From NCBI GenBank assembly GCA_949283785.1, contig CASDTR010000008.1, positions 1 to 64,000 on the forward strand: 64,000 nucleotides of DNA, in the 5' to 3' direction. Of the stretch, positions 27,184-36,062 are shown piece by piece. The notes under the pieces are model-generated. The model saw only the letters and a list, made by a program, of their open reading frames with translations, had not been told where the DNA came from and did not search any database. The position numbers were made by a program, and so were the translations under genes. The first letter of the stretch is position 1. The number at the start of each line of letters is the position of its first letter. The stretch is from an uncultured Oscillospiraceae bacterium. Lineage in GTDB: Bacteria; Bacillota; Clostridia; Oscillospirales; Acutalibacteraceae.

Positions 27184-28334
27184 CTCATAGGAATATGATT
27201 TAAAACAAATTCTCTCGCCGCCCTGTCTACGGCAAGAACATCATCAAAGGTATAATCCCCTGCTCTGCCTACCTCCTCGGAAGCGGCTCCCACAAGTTTT
27301 GCAATGTCGAGGAATTTTATCTTTCCCTCACGGAAAAGCCTGTTGGCTTCCTCATTTGCGGAATTCGCGGCGGCGGGATAAAGTCCGCCCTTTTCTATGG
27401 CCCTTCGGCAGATGTTGATGCATTCGAATGTATCATAATCGGGCTTTGCGAAAGTGAGAGTGCCCACGTCGCTCAGGGAAAGCTCCTTGACAGGCGACTC
27501 GGTCCTGACAGGATACATCAAAGCGTACTGTATGGGTATTCTCATATCGGGGACTCCCAGCTGCGCCAGAACGGAGTTGTCGCTCATTTCTACAAGGGAA
27601 TGAACAATGCTTTCACGGTGAACAACTATGTCCACATTTTTCGGCTCCACTCCGAAAAGCCACACCGCTTCAATAAGCTCCAAACCCTTGTTCATCATTG
27701 TAGCGGAGTCGATGGTAATTTTTGCACCCATGCTCCAGTTTGGATGATTGAGAGCCTGCTCTACCGTAACATCTCGCAGTTCCTCTTTTTTCTTTCCGAA
27801 GAAGGGGCCGCCCGAGGCGGTGAGAATAAGCTTTTTGATCCACTTTTTATCGGAGACACCCTGAAGGCACTGAAAAACAGCCGAGTGTTCGCTGTCAACG
27901 GGATATATCTTTACGCCCTTTTTCGCTGCGCTGTCGATTACTATTCTGCCGCCTGCGACAAGGGTTTCCTTATTGGCAAGAGCGATGTCCTTGCCCGCCT
28001 CAATGGCGGTAAGGGTGGGCCTGAGTCCCGCCATGCCCACAACGGAATTGAGAACAATATCGCTCTGCTCAAAAGCGGCGCACTCACACACGCCCTCTTC
28101 GCCTGCCAGAACCTTTGTATCGGTATCCCTGACCCTCGCCTTTAAATCAGCAGCGGCTTTTTCATCGCATACCGCAGCAAGCTTCGGTTTAAACTCTCTT
28201 ATCTGTCTTTCGAGAACATCCACGCTGGAATTTGCCGTAAGAGCGCTTACGCCGAAACCGGCTTTTTTTATAACGTCCAGAGCCTGAGTGCCGATAGAGC
28301 CTGTTGATCCTAAAATTGAAACAATCTTACTCAT
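27180..28334 (-). CDS. dxr: 1-deoxy-D-xylulose 5-phosphate reductoisomerase
   Basis: The product catalyses the first committed step of the MEP isoprenoid pathway with NADPH. The 384 residues include the nucleotide loop ILGSTGSIGTQAL, the metal site in PVDSEHSA, the flexible-loop SWSMGAKITIDSATMMNKG and the C-terminal PAAANSANEEA motif. It is complete, and the order cdsA-dxr-rseP is typical across bacteria. Confidence 0.98.
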   Translation of the reverse strand: MSKIVSILGSTGSIGTQALDVIKKAGFGVSALTANSSVDVLERQIREFKPKLAAVCDEKAAADLKARVRDTDTKVLAGEEGVCECAAFEQSDIVLNSVVGMAGLRPTLTAIEAGKDIALANKETLVAGGRIVIDSAAKKGVKIYPVDSEHSAVFQCLQGVSDKKWIKKLILTASGGPFFGKKKEELRDVTVEQALNHPNWSMGAKITIDSATMMNKGLELIEAVWLFGVEPKNVDIVVHRESIVHSLVEMSDNSVLAQLGVPDMRIPIQYALMYPVRTESPVKELSLSDVGTLTFAKPDYDTFECINICRRAIEKGGLYPAAANSANEEANRLFREGKIKFLDIAKLVGAASEEVGRAGDYTFDDVLAVDRAAREFVLNHIPMR

Positions 28335-28364
28335 TATTATTCACCAAAGCTCCTCTCTATAATC

Positions 28365-29198
28365 TCAAAACAGGTTTACTATCACATAAATCGCCGGAAG
28401 CACGAAAAGGCAGCTGTCAAATCTGTCCATTATTCCGCCGTGACCGGGGATGAGGTTGCTGAAATCCTTGACTCCGAAATTGCGCTTGATAGTTGAGGCT
28501 GAAAGGTCGCCCAGCATACTTGCAGCAGAAAGGACGGGAGAAATGATCAGCATCGCCCAGTAGGGGATAACCGTTGTGTCAAAGAAAAATTTTTCAAAGA
28601 CCAAAAGCACAATTATATTTATAACGGCGGGGATAACTATACCGCCTATGGCTCCCTCAACAGTCTTTTTAGGGCTTATTTTCGGGCATAGCTTATGCTT
28701 TCCGAAGGCTCTTCCCGTAAAGTATGCAAACACGTCCGTGAGCCATGAGCAAACAAGCACGAGAAGGATCAGATAAACTCCCTCGGTCTTGCTGAATTTC
28801 CCGCCGCTGTTTTCGCTGATGTCCCTGAGATATACAAAAATTGAAAAAGCGAAGGGAACGGCAAGGGAAGCAAAAAAGGAAACCGCAACATGCTCAAATT
28901 TGGTAATGTCATAGCCAATAAGCATTACCGTAAGGAGTATCAGGATGTATGCCGCCAAAACAACAGAATACGAAACCTCAACAAAACCGAAGCTCTCGTT
29001 AAGGCAGAAAAGAGCCGAAAAAACGAGGCTCAGAACCATGAGGACTTTATTCTTTACCTGAGTGACCTTTTCAATTTCGTATACCGCCATTACGGCAAGC
29101 ACGGTCCAAACGATTGGGAAAACCACAGTGTTCATAAGAAAGAGAACACTTATTGCAACAACGGCGATGACAACGCCGGATAATACTCTTTGTTTCAT
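28365..29198 (-). CDS. cdsA: phosphatidate cytidylyltransferase
   Basis: The product makes CDP-diacylglycerol, the precursor of acidic phospholipids. The 277 residues have about eight membrane helices. The CdsA signature lies near the C-terminus as SMLGDLSASTIKRNFGVKDFSNLIPGHGGIMDRFDS, with metal-binding aspartates. The ribosome site is weak (GCGG), and an inverted repeat lies upstream at 29211-29229, so expression could be modulated there. It begins the second part of the envelope cluster after uppS. Confidence 0.96.
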   Translation of the reverse strand: MKQRVLSGVVIAVVAISVLFLMNTVVFPIVWTVLAVMAVYEIEKVTQVKNKVLMVLSLVFSALFCLNESFGFVEVSYSVVLAAYILILLTVMLIGYDITKFEHVAVSFFASLAVPFAFSIFVYLRDISENSGGKFSKTEGVYLILLVLVCSWLTDVFAYFTGRAFGKHKLCPKISPKKTVEGAIGGIVIPAVINIIVLLVFEKFFFDTTVIPYWAMLIISPVLSAASMLGDLSASTIKRNFGVKDFSNLIPGHGGIMDRFDSCLFVLPAIYVIVNLF

Positions 29199-29210
29199 TT
29201 TAACAGCCGC

Positions 29211-29229
29211 ACAATACGATATGTATTGT
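29211..29229. repeat. inverted repeat upstream of cdsA
   Basis: ACAATAC and GTATTGT face each other across five bases between the predicted promoter and the weak cdsA ribosome site. It could be an operator or a small RNA hairpin. No T run follows, so it is not a terminator. Confidence 0.5.
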
Positions 29230-29243
29230 TTTACCTTTCCGTA

Positions 29244-29272
29244 AATTTATTAAAATAATAAGTTAATATCAA
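29244..29272 (-). promoter_or_regulatory. possible promoter for cdsA-dxr-rseP-ispG-polC
   Basis: On the minus strand TTGATA (29267-29272, overlapping the uppS stop codon) is 17 bases from TAAATT (29244-29249). The boxes are imperfect. Initiation near 29237 would place the inverted repeat in the first 30 transcribed bases. Confidence 0.45.
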
Positions 29273-29994
29273 ACTCCGCCGAACCTGCGGTTCCTCTCGG
29301 CAAAAGCGATAATGGCCTTGTCAAGGTCCTCGGGAGTAAAATCGGGCCAAAGGACATTCGAGAACCAGAACTCCGAATATGCCGCCTGCCAGATGAGGAA
29401 ATTTGAAAGTCTCAGCTCTCCGCTGGGACGGATTATAAGATCTGGGTCGGGCTGTCCCCCGGTATAGAGACTGTCCGAAATCATCTGTTCGGTTATATCC
29501 TTGGGGTCAAGCTCTCCCCATTTTACCTTCTCGGCAATGGCCTTGACTCCGTCAACTATCTCGAGCCTTCCGCCATAATTTATTGCAAGATTGATTACGG
29601 TCCGCTTTCCGCTTTCGGTGCTCTCTTCCGCCATTTTCATGAGATTTTCAATATCCTCAGGCAAAGCGTTCCTTTCGCCGATAAAGCGCAGCTTCATGCC
29701 CTTACTCGCTTCCGGTGATTCCTCCGCTTCTCCCAGATAGTCGCGGAACAAATCCATAATGGCGGCGACCTCCTCGGGAGGACGCTTCCAGTTTTCCGTG
29801 GAAAAGGCATAAAAAGTCATATATTCTATGCCGATATCTGCGGCATATTCCGAAATCCTTCTGAAAGTCTTGGCTCCTTCGCGGTGTCCCTCAAACCTTT
29901 TAAGACCCCGCTGCTTTGCCCAGCGTCCGTTTCCGTCCATAATAACGCCGATATGCCTCGGCATATGGCTTTTATCGATTTTACTTATATCCAT
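29269..29994 (-). CDS. uppS: undecaprenyl diphosphate synthase
   Basis: The product is a cis-prenyltransferase making the C55 carrier lipid for peptidoglycan. The 241 residues include the catalytic Asp in GVIMDGNGRWAKQRG, the FSTENWKRP segment, and the C-terminal signature PDLIIRPSGELRLSNFLIWQAAYSEFWF. It is complete. A GAGGT site precedes the start. A hairpin at 30065-30083 separates it from frr, and a weak TTTACA box upstream could give it its own promoter. Confidence 0.97.
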   Translation of the reverse strand: MDISKIDKSHMPRHIGVIMDGNGRWAKQRGLKRFEGHREGAKTFRRISEYAADIGIEYMTFYAFSTENWKRPPEEVAAIMDLFRDYLGEAEESPEASKGMKLRFIGERNALPEDIENLMKMAEESTESGKRTVINLAINYGGRLEIVDGVKAIAEKVKWGELDPKDITEQMISDSLYTGGQPDPDLIIRPSGELRLSNFLIWQAAYSEFWFSNVLWPDFTPEDLDKAIIAFAERNRRFGGV

Positions 29995-30064
29995 AGCTAT
30001 ACCTCTTACGGTAAATCATTTTATTTTTAAGCTTTAGATTCCAAAACTGTAAAATAGCGAAAAG

Positions 30065-30083
30065 CCCCTCTCTTCGAGGGGCA
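30065..30083 (-). terminator. terminator after frr
   Basis: A seven-base GC-rich stem GCCCCTC/GAGGGGC with a five-base loop begins seven bases after the frr stop codon and is followed by TTTT on the minus strand. The T run is short, so it may only attenuate transcription into uppS. Confidence 0.65.
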
Positions 30084-30089
30084 AAGCCG

Positions 30090-30644
30090 TTATATTTCCA
30101 TAACCTCTTTCTGCTTTTTGGCAGCTACTTCATCGATTTCCTTGACGAATTTGTCGGTAATTTTCTGAAGCTCGCTTTCTCCGTCCTTGAGGTCATCCTC
30201 TGTGATTTCGGAAGCTTTCTTCATGGCTTTAAGCTTCTCTATGCAGTCGCGGCGAATGCTTCTGATAGCCACCTTTGACTCCTCAGCCTTCTTGCTGATG
30301 CCCTTGGCGATCTCCTTACGCTTATCCTCTGTAAGAGGCGGGAAAACAAGGCGAATAACCTTGCCGTCATTCTGAGGATTAATGCCTACATCAGACTGCT
30401 GAATGGCCTTTTCGATTTTTCCGAGGGTAGAAGCATCCCAGGGCTGGATAGTGAGGATTCTGGCCTCTGAAACGGAAATGGCCGCCATCTGATTGATGGG
30501 CGTGGGGGCTCCGTAATAATCTACATGCACTTTATCGAGCACGCTGGCATTGGCGCGTCCCGCACGGATAGTACCGTACTCATGCACAAGGGCGTTTACG
30601 GTTTTTGTCATTTTTTCCTTAGCTAAAGCAAAAACTGTTTCCAT
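30090..30644 (-). CDS. frr: ribosome recycling factor
   Basis: With EF-G the product splits post-termination ribosomes. It is 184 residues, the normal length, with the three-helix bundle and inserted beta domain: RAGRANASVLDKVHVDYYGAPTPINQMA early and RVVFPPLTEDKRKE-type sequence (here IRLVFPPLTEDKRKEIAKGISKK) in the middle. The gene follows pyrH by three bases, the usual pairing. Confidence 0.98.
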   Translation of the reverse strand: METVFALAKEKMTKTVNALVHEYGTIRAGRANASVLDKVHVDYYGAPTPINQMAAISVSEARILTIQPWDASTLGKIEKAIQQSDVGINPQNDGKVIRLVFPPLTEDKRKEIAKGISKKAEESKVAIRSIRRDCIEKLKAMKKASEITEDDLKDGESELQKITDKFVKEIDEVAAKKQKEVMEI

Positions 30645-30647
30645 ATA

Positions 30648-31364
30648 TTACTCCTCCTCTGACGTTACAAGGGTTCCTACGTTTTCGCCCTTAACGGCAG
30701 CTACAATATTCATAGGATTTGAAAGATTGAACACAAGAATGGGCAGGTTATTATCCTTGCAAAGGGACGCCGCAGTGCTGTCCATAACATGAAGGTCCTT
30801 GTTGAGGATATCAAGATATGAAAGCCTGTCGTACTTTACGGCATCGTCGTATTTATTGGGGTCTTTATCGAAGACTCCGTCAACGTTTGTAGCCTTGAAG
30901 ATGACGTCGGCGTCAATTTCGGCGGCTCTGAGAGCGGCAGCCGTATCCGTAGTGAAGAACGGGTTGCCTGTTCCGCAGCCGAAAACTACGACTCTTCCCT
31001 TTTCGAGATGCCTTATGGCGCGGTTGCGGATATAAGGCTCAGCTATCTGCTGCATGGAAATTGCGGTCTGCACACGCACGGGAACATCAAGCTGCTCGAG
31101 AGCGTCGGCAAGGGCAAGAGAGTTCATTACCGTAGCGAGCATACCCATATGGTCGGCCCTTGTACGGTCCATATCACCGCTTGAGCGTCCTCGCCAGAAG
31201 TTTCCGCCACCCACGACAAGGCCTATCTCAACTCCCATATTGCTGCACTCTTTTACCGCTTCGCAGATTGAAAGAACTGTATCAAAGTCAATACCGTGAC
31301 CGTTTTTACCGGCGAGCACCTCACCGCTTAATTTCAATAAAATGCGTTTGTAAACAGGCTGCAT
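30648..31364 (-). CDS. pyrH: UMP kinase
   Basis: The hexameric bacterial UMP kinase phosphorylates UMP to UDP for nucleotide and cell-wall precursor supply. The 238 residues contain [24 protein letters not shown] and the [16 protein letters not shown] loop. The start is the ATG of MQPVYKRI, with GGAGG seven to nine bases ahead; a frame five codons longer begins at that site itself. rpsB and tsf, which often precede pyrH, are absent here, and the gene has its own promoter. Confidence 0.97.
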   Translation of the reverse strand: MQPVYKRILLKLSGEVLAGKNGHGIDFDTVLSICEAVKECSNMGVEIGLVVGGGNFWRGRSSGDMDRTRADHMGMLATVMNSLALADALEQLDVPVRVQTAISMQQIAEPYIRNRAIRHLEKGRVVVFGCGTGNPFFTTDTAAALRAAEIDADVIFKATNVDGVFDKDPNKYDDAVKYDRLSYLDILNKDLHVMDSTAASLCKDNNLPILVFNLSNPMNIVAAVKGENVGTLVTSEEE

Positions 31365-31380
31365 TTTAATAACCTCCACT

Positions 31381-31394
31381 TGTTAACTTTAACA
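31381..31394. promoter_or_regulatory. dyad at the pyrH transcription start
   Basis: TGTTAA and TTAACA flank CT, directly after the -10 box of the pyrH promoter. The placement at the predicted start site suits a repressor or an initiation-control element. The sequence is short and AT-rich, so chance cannot be excluded. Confidence 0.4.
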
Positions 31395-31396
31395 AT

Positions 31397-31425
31397 ATTT
31401 TACTTCATAAAGCCCGAACTGTAAA
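31397..31425 (-). promoter_or_regulatory. sigma-A promoter of pyrH-frr
   Basis: On the minus strand TTTACA (31420-31425) is separated by 17 bases from TAAAAT (31397-31402). Initiation near 31390 gives a short leader of about 25 bases before pyrH. Confidence 0.75.
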
Positions 31426-31487
31426 GAGAAAAAAGTTAAATATTAATTCTTTATCTTTCTCCTAAGCCACAAAAACCAGGTCCTGTT

Positions 31488-34223
31488 TTATGCCTCACTG
31501 AAGCTTACTCCCCTGTCGAGCACCGCAATGTCCGCACCGTCATATACAGAAATTGCGCTTAAATCAGCCCCTGAGCCTGCGGCGTTTTCGTCATATGCGG
31601 AGCCCTGAAGCTCGCCGTCAATATATATTTTCACCATAAAGTTACGCTCTCTTACGGCACAAACCGTAAAGACTTCACTGCCGAATACGCCTTTGTGCGA
31701 AACCGCCGTGACCTTTCCCACGGAAAATTCAATTTTTCCTTCATCATTTACGGAAAGCTTGAATCCGTTTTTGCTTTCGGCAATAACAAAGGGGTTATTG
31801 TTGTCGATTTCACATTTTGCACTTACGGTAAAATCGGAATACGAAACATAATCCGCATATTTTTTTCCTTCTCCGTCATAAATGACCCCTTTGTCAAAAT
31901 AAACGGTTTCACTTTTTGTCTTTACGACAGTACCGCTGCAGTCGGCTGCGCCGTCAACCTCCGTTATCAGCTTTTCCCCTGAAACAAAGGGCTCATCGAA
32001 AGTAAGGACAGCACAGGCGTAATCTGCTTTCATTCTGCATTGGGCGGGAGTTTTTCCGTTTATCTTAAAGTTTTCCCGCGAGCAATGCATTATACGGTCG
32101 AATCTTACTTCGATATTCCTGCCGTCACATGCTTTGGCAAAAAGAACCTTTGGCGTATCATTTTTATCAGCTTCGGCAAATTCCAGAACCAATACCTCAT
32201 AGGGATCAAGGCTCACCTCGAGTATATCGCCATAGGAATATGTTCTGATGCTTTCGGGAGGTGCATAGGTAATGAGTTGCCTCTTTGCTAAATTATCAGC
32301 TTTTTCGCTTACTCCGATGATTTTATCGAGCTTTACCTCAAAGCCCTGCACCCTGTCAGCAGGATTTCGCAGGGTTATGAATCCGTGCTTGCCGTTCCAT
32401 GCCGAATATCCGTACACCTTTCCTTCGGCAGGCGTTTCTCCTATGAGCTTCGCGTTTCTCAAAACATCGAAATTTTTTTTCGCCCATTGCAGTACAAAGG
32501 CGTTTATATCCCACATATCCTCGTCAAAAAGATCATAGCTGTAATAGAGCTCCCAGAAGGCCGTACCTCTGGCGGCAAGCAGGAACATGAATTTTCGGTA
32601 ATCTTGGGCAGTCATCTTTATATTGACCGTGTTTCCGTAGACAGGATCATGGTTATAAATATTTGAAAGGGGAAACTGGAACTGCCTGACATTACAGAAA
32701 TCAAAATAGCGGTCGTCGCGATAGGTGAGCATCTCATCGGCCTTGCTTCCGCCCAGCTTCTCGCCGCTTTTGCTCTTTGATATAAACCAGTGGTCACTGC
32801 TGTTTTGGAGCCACATGCTCTTCCCCCACTGCAAAAACCAGGGGCTTGGGTTGGCGTAGCTGGTAATGTTGAGCCAAAGCTCCTTTCCCTGAGACGCTCT
32901 GAAGGAAAGCATCCTCTCGAAAATCTCAATCCAGCGTTCCCACGCCTCGGTTACAAAATACATCCCCTCGGGGCCGCCCGTGATATGTCCGTGCTTCCTG
33001 CTCGTGCAGGGCTTGAAGGCAAAGCCGTCAAGCTTCCAGTAATTGATATCGAATCTGTCCATATAATCGATAAACAAATCCGCAACGCGCTTAACATAGC
33101 CCCTGTGTGATATGCAGACGTCCCGTGATTTTTTATTGTAGCCTCCCGTTCCCGCCTTTTCCATATTTTTTCCGAAGGCGCGCTCATGGATATACCCGCC
33201 TCTGGGACCGAGCCACAGGCCGAAATCAGAGGAAAACTTTTTGGCCGTGTCCGACGCTTCGTAAAGCTCGTTGGGAAATTTGCCGTTGAATTTCCAGAAA
33301 TCCCCCGTGTAATCGTTCCAGCCGTCGTCCACGACGTAGGAATCAACGGGAGGTACACCGTGACGTGTAAGCCCCTTTTCGATTTCGAAAAAAGAACGGA
33401 AAATGTTGCTGCAATCAATATCCATCATGTGATCGTACCAAGAATTGTACTGGACTCTGAAACTAAAGGGCAAAGAAATATCCCTGATATAATCAAAAAA
33501 ATCAGATTTTATGACCTCCAAATCGAGGCTTCCCGCGCTGCCGAACACGTTTCTCCACAGGGAAAACTCACTGTTTTCATTGAGCTTGAGGTCAGAAAGC
33601 CTTTTGCCGGAATAATATCTTATGAAGGCCGTATCGCCCTCTATATTATTGTGACATTCAGGGAACTCGCTGCCGAAAAACATGCCGTTTATATAAACGG
33701 GCTGTCCGAGAGACACAAGAAAACCTGAAATGTGTGCTTTTTTCATAGAGGGTCTTGACCAGCGCTGCTTTACGCTTTGACCCAGGACAAAGCGTTCGCT
33801 GTCAATAAAGTCGAGCTTTATTTTATCGGCGCCTGCGCCCGATACTTTCATATAAAGATTTTTGTACATGTAGTGCTTATCGTCAAAAGCCGTATAAACC
33901 TCTCTGAAAGAAAATTCTGTGTCCTTTACCCAATAAGGCTCATAGACGATTTCCAAAGCTTTGCGGCTTTCCTCCGCCTTTTCGCTTACTGCCGCAACTT
34001 TCAGTTTATCAGAGGAAACCGTAAATTTCCCGAAAGAGCCGATCTTGAAGGACATCAGAAAATTTTCTGAGCCCTTTTCAGGTACGAATACCGTTTCGTG
34101 GTCGGTTCTGAAATTAACGAGTTTTTCCGTGCGGATATGACCGTTCTCCGCAGCAAAAACTCGCGACAGATATTCATTTCCTATTTCAAATCTTTCTTTA
34201 TCGGTTTTTATGAAAGCAGACAT
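31488..34223 (-). CDS. alpha-galactosidase-like glycosidase (clan GH-D) with C-terminal LamG-like domain
   Basis: The 911-residue product has an N-terminal beta-rich domain (about 1-250), a (beta/alpha)8 barrel (about 255-590) and a trailing beta domain. A concanavalin/LamG-like module (about 780-911, with FTVSAKCEIDNNNPFVIAES and YIDGELQG) ends the protein. The barrel motifs YVVDDGWND and NYWKLDGF fit GH36-type enzymes; D399 is the likely nucleophile, and D478 in NSSDHWF is one candidate acid/base. The start is MSAFIKTD, preceded by GGAGG; there is no signal peptide, so the enzyme acts in the cytoplasm. It stands alone between two operons. Exact substrate (galactoside or N-acetylgalactosaminide) is not decidable. 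Confidence 0.75.
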   Translation of the reverse strand: MSAFIKTDKERFEIGNEYLSRVFAAENGHIRTEKLVNFRTDHETVFVPEKGSENFLMSFKIGSFGKFTVSSDKLKVAAVSEKAEESRKALEIVYEPYWVKDTEFSFREVYTAFDDKHYMYKNLYMKVSGAGADKIKLDFIDSERFVLGQSVKQRWSRPSMKKAHISGFLVSLGQPVYINGMFFGSEFPECHNNIEGDTAFIRYYSGKRLSDLKLNENSEFSLWRNVFGSAGSLDLEVIKSDFFDYIRDISLPFSFRVQYNSWYDHMMDIDCSNIFRSFFEIEKGLTRHGVPPVDSYVVDDGWNDYTGDFWKFNGKFPNELYEASDTAKKFSSDFGLWLGPRGGYIHERAFGKNMEKAGTGGYNKKSRDVCISHRGYVKRVADLFIDYMDRFDINYWKLDGFAFKPCTSRKHGHITGGPEGMYFVTEAWERWIEIFERMLSFRASQGKELWLNITSYANPSPWFLQWGKSMWLQNSSDHWFISKSKSGEKLGGSKADEMLTYRDDRYFDFCNVRQFQFPLSNIYNHDPVYGNTVNIKMTAQDYRKFMFLLAARGTAFWELYYSYDLFDEDMWDINAFVLQWAKKNFDVLRNAKLIGETPAEGKVYGYSAWNGKHGFITLRNPADRVQGFEVKLDKIIGVSEKADNLAKRQLITYAPPESIRTYSYGDILEVSLDPYEVLVLEFAEADKNDTPKVLFAKACDGRNIEVRFDRIMHCSRENFKINGKTPAQCRMKADYACAVLTFDEPFVSGEKLITEVDGAADCSGTVVKTKSETVYFDKGVIYDGEGKKYADYVSYSDFTVSAKCEIDNNNPFVIAESKNGFKLSVNDEGKIEFSVGKVTAVSHKGVFGSEVFTVCAVRERNFMVKIYIDGELQGSAYDENAAGSGADLSAISVYDGADIAVLDRGVSFSEA

Positions 34224-34250
34224 ATTGTCCTCCGTAAAAAATAGTAAAAG

Positions 34251-34285
34251 AAAAGGTGCAATTATAAAAAATAACTGCACCTTTT
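34251..34285 (-). terminator. terminator of the aryl-acid operon
   Basis: A ten-base stem AAAAGGTGCA/TGCACCTTTT, extended inside by TTAT/ATAA, lies 11 bases after the ACT-domain stop codon. On the minus strand it is followed by TTTTCTTTTAC. Confidence 0.85.
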
Positions 34286-34295
34286 AAAAGCTTAA

Positions 34296-34721
34296 TCAGA
34301 ATATATCCGACTGCTCAAAAATTTTGATATTCGCCTTTGTGAGTATTTCGATTGCCTTTTCATTGTCGGGAACACGGATGATGACGTACGCCGTGCCAAC
34401 CTCGGGCGTGATAAAAGCGTAAGCATATTCTACGCTTATTCCCTCTTTTGAAAGGGTGTTGATAGCCTTTGAAAATCCGCCTGGAACATCGGGTATGCCT
34501 ATTCCGAGAACTTTTGTAATGGAAACAGTGAGGCCGTCGCCTTTAAGTACCTTCTCCGCCTTTTCAGGGTCGCTTACGATAAGGCGCAGAATACCGTAGT
34601 CCGTTGTATCTGCAATAGAAAGAGCACGGATATCAATTTCGTTTTCGGCCAGAAGTGAGGTGATCTCCGCGAGACGTCCCGGTTTGTTTTCAACAAAAAT
34701 TGAAATCTGTTTGATTGACAT
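34296..34721 (-). CDS. tandem ACT-domain protein
   Basis: The 141 residues form two ACT domains: residues 1-70 (KQISIFVENKPGRLAEITSLLAENEIDIRALSIADTTDYG) and 71-141 (GFSKAINTLSKEGISVEYAYAF). There is no catalytic domain. ACT domains bind amino acids, and stand-alone versions of this kind recur beside phenylacetate-CoA ligase and indolepyruvate oxidoreductase genes in Clostridia and archaea. The likely role is sensing an aromatic amino acid to regulate that pathway, which is inference from context. It is the last gene of the operon, 18 bases after the second ligase. Confidence 0.88.
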   Translation of the reverse strand: MSIKQISIFVENKPGRLAEITSLLAENEIDIRALSIADTTDYGILRLIVSDPEKAEKVLKGDGLTVSITKVLGIGIPDVPGGFSKAINTLSKEGISVEYAYAFITPEVGTAYVIIRVPDNEKAIEILTKANIKIFEQSDIF

Positions 34722-34739
34722 AGTCTGTTCCTCCCTTTA

Positions 34740-36041
34740 TCAGTAAACTCTTTTATCAACAACACGCACTGCCTTGCCCTCTGAACGGGGAAGAGAATGG
34801 GGCTCGACAAGGCGTACAATTGCCGTAATACCGAGGGTAGTGTGCATAGCGTCCATGATTTTGCGCTCTGTGTTTTCGATGTCCTTAACGGAGTCGGAGA
34901 ACATATCGTTTGACATTTCGATCTTAACTTCCATAACGTCGCGGTTATTCTCTCTTGTGACGACTATCTGGTAGTTGGGCTCCATGCCGAGAGAAAGGAT
35001 AACATGCTCAACCTGTGACGGGAATACGTTGACGCCGCGGATAATGAGCATATCGTCGCTTCTTCCGTGAGGCTTTGTCATCTTTACGAGAGTTCTGCCG
35101 CATTCGCATTTCTCGTGGGAAATGGCGCAGATATCGCGTGTACGGTATCTCACGAGAGGCAGAGCCTCTTTTCCGATACATGTGAACACAAGCTCTCCGT
35201 AGGTTCCGTCGGGAACGGGCTCAAGGGTGTTGGGGTCCACAACCTCGGGATAGAAATAATCCTCGCAGATGTGCATGCCCGTCTGCATTGAGCACTCATA
35301 GGCAACGCCGGGACCTGCGATTTCGGAAAGGCCGTAAATATCGTAAGCTTTTATGGCAAGGGATTTTTCGATTTCACGGCGCATATTCTCGGACCACGCC
35401 TCAGCGCCGAAAATACCGCCCCTGAGTTTTATTGATTTGGGGTCGATACCCATTTCGTTAAGGGTCTCGCCGATATACATAGCGTAGGAAGGCGTACAGC
35501 AGAGGAAGTCGGACTCAAAATCCTGTAAAATCTGGATCTGCCTTTTAGTGTTGCCTGATGAAACGGGAATGGCGGTTGCGCCGAGCTTTTCGGCGCCGTA
35601 ATGAAGGCCCAAACCGCCTGTAAACAGGCCGTAGCCGTAGGAAACATGGATAGAATCGCTCTTTTCTGCACCGGCAGCTACGAGAGCTCTGGCAGCTCCC
35701 TCAGCCCATACATCAATATCGTGCTCGGTATATCCGACGACCGTCTGCTTTCCCGTTGTGCCTGAGGAGGCGTGGATTCTGACAAGCTTATCCTTGCTTA
35801 CCGCAAAGAGTCCGAATGGATAGTTGTCGCGAAGGTCCTGCTTGATTGTAAATGGAAGCTTTGTAATATCGTCGATGGTTTTTATGTCTCCCGGCAGCAG
35901 GCCGATTTCGTCGAACTTCTTTTTATAAAACGGAACATTGTTGTAGCAGTTATGTACCGTTTTAATAAGCCTTGCAGACTGGATAGCGTGAAGATATTCT
36001 CGGGAAGCAGTTTCGATTTCTTCGTTAAAATACTTTGCCAT
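34740..36041 (-). CDS. paaK: phenylacetate-CoA ligase, second copy
   Basis: The 433-residue AMP-forming ligase joins an arylacetate to CoA, or in reverse makes ATP from aryl-CoA. The P-loop is HASSGTTGKQTVVGYT (near residue 91); other family marks are DLRDNYPFGLF, YDIYGLSEIAGPGVAYEC, and the C-terminal GRSDDMLIIRGVNVFPSQVE hinge. The catalytic lysine region near the C-terminus reads SLPRSEGKAVRVVDKR. It is a diverged paralogue of the ligase at 38458-39762, and the two flank the oxidoreductase, so they may prefer different aryl acids. Confidence 0.92.
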   Translation of the reverse strand: MAKYFNEEIETASREYLHAIQSARLIKTVHNCYNNVPFYKKKFDEIGLLPGDIKTIDDITKLPFTIKQDLRDNYPFGLFAVSKDKLVRIHASSGTTGKQTVVGYTEHDIDVWAEGAARALVAAGAEKSDSIHVSYGYGLFTGGLGLHYGAEKLGATAIPVSSGNTKRQIQILQDFESDFLCCTPSYAMYIGETLNEMGIDPKSIKLRGGIFGAEAWSENMRREIEKSLAIKAYDIYGLSEIAGPGVAYECSMQTGMHICEDYFYPEVVDPNTLEPVPDGTYGELVFTCIGKEALPLVRYRTRDICAISHEKCECGRTLVKMTKPHGRSDDMLIIRGVNVFPSQVEHVILSLGMEPNYQIVVTRENNRDVMEVKIEMSNDMFSDSVKDIENTERKIMDAMHTTLGITAIVRLVEPHSLPRSEGKAVRVVDKRVY

Positions 36042-36062
36042 ACGTTTTATTTCTCCTTTGGT

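Noticed and set aside
34224..34280. Hydrophobic N-terminal extension of the glycosidase (MQLFFIIAPF...), resembling a signal peptide
   Set aside because: The extension is a translation of the terminator hairpin and leader of the neighbouring operon; GGAGG sits right before the internal ATG at 34223.
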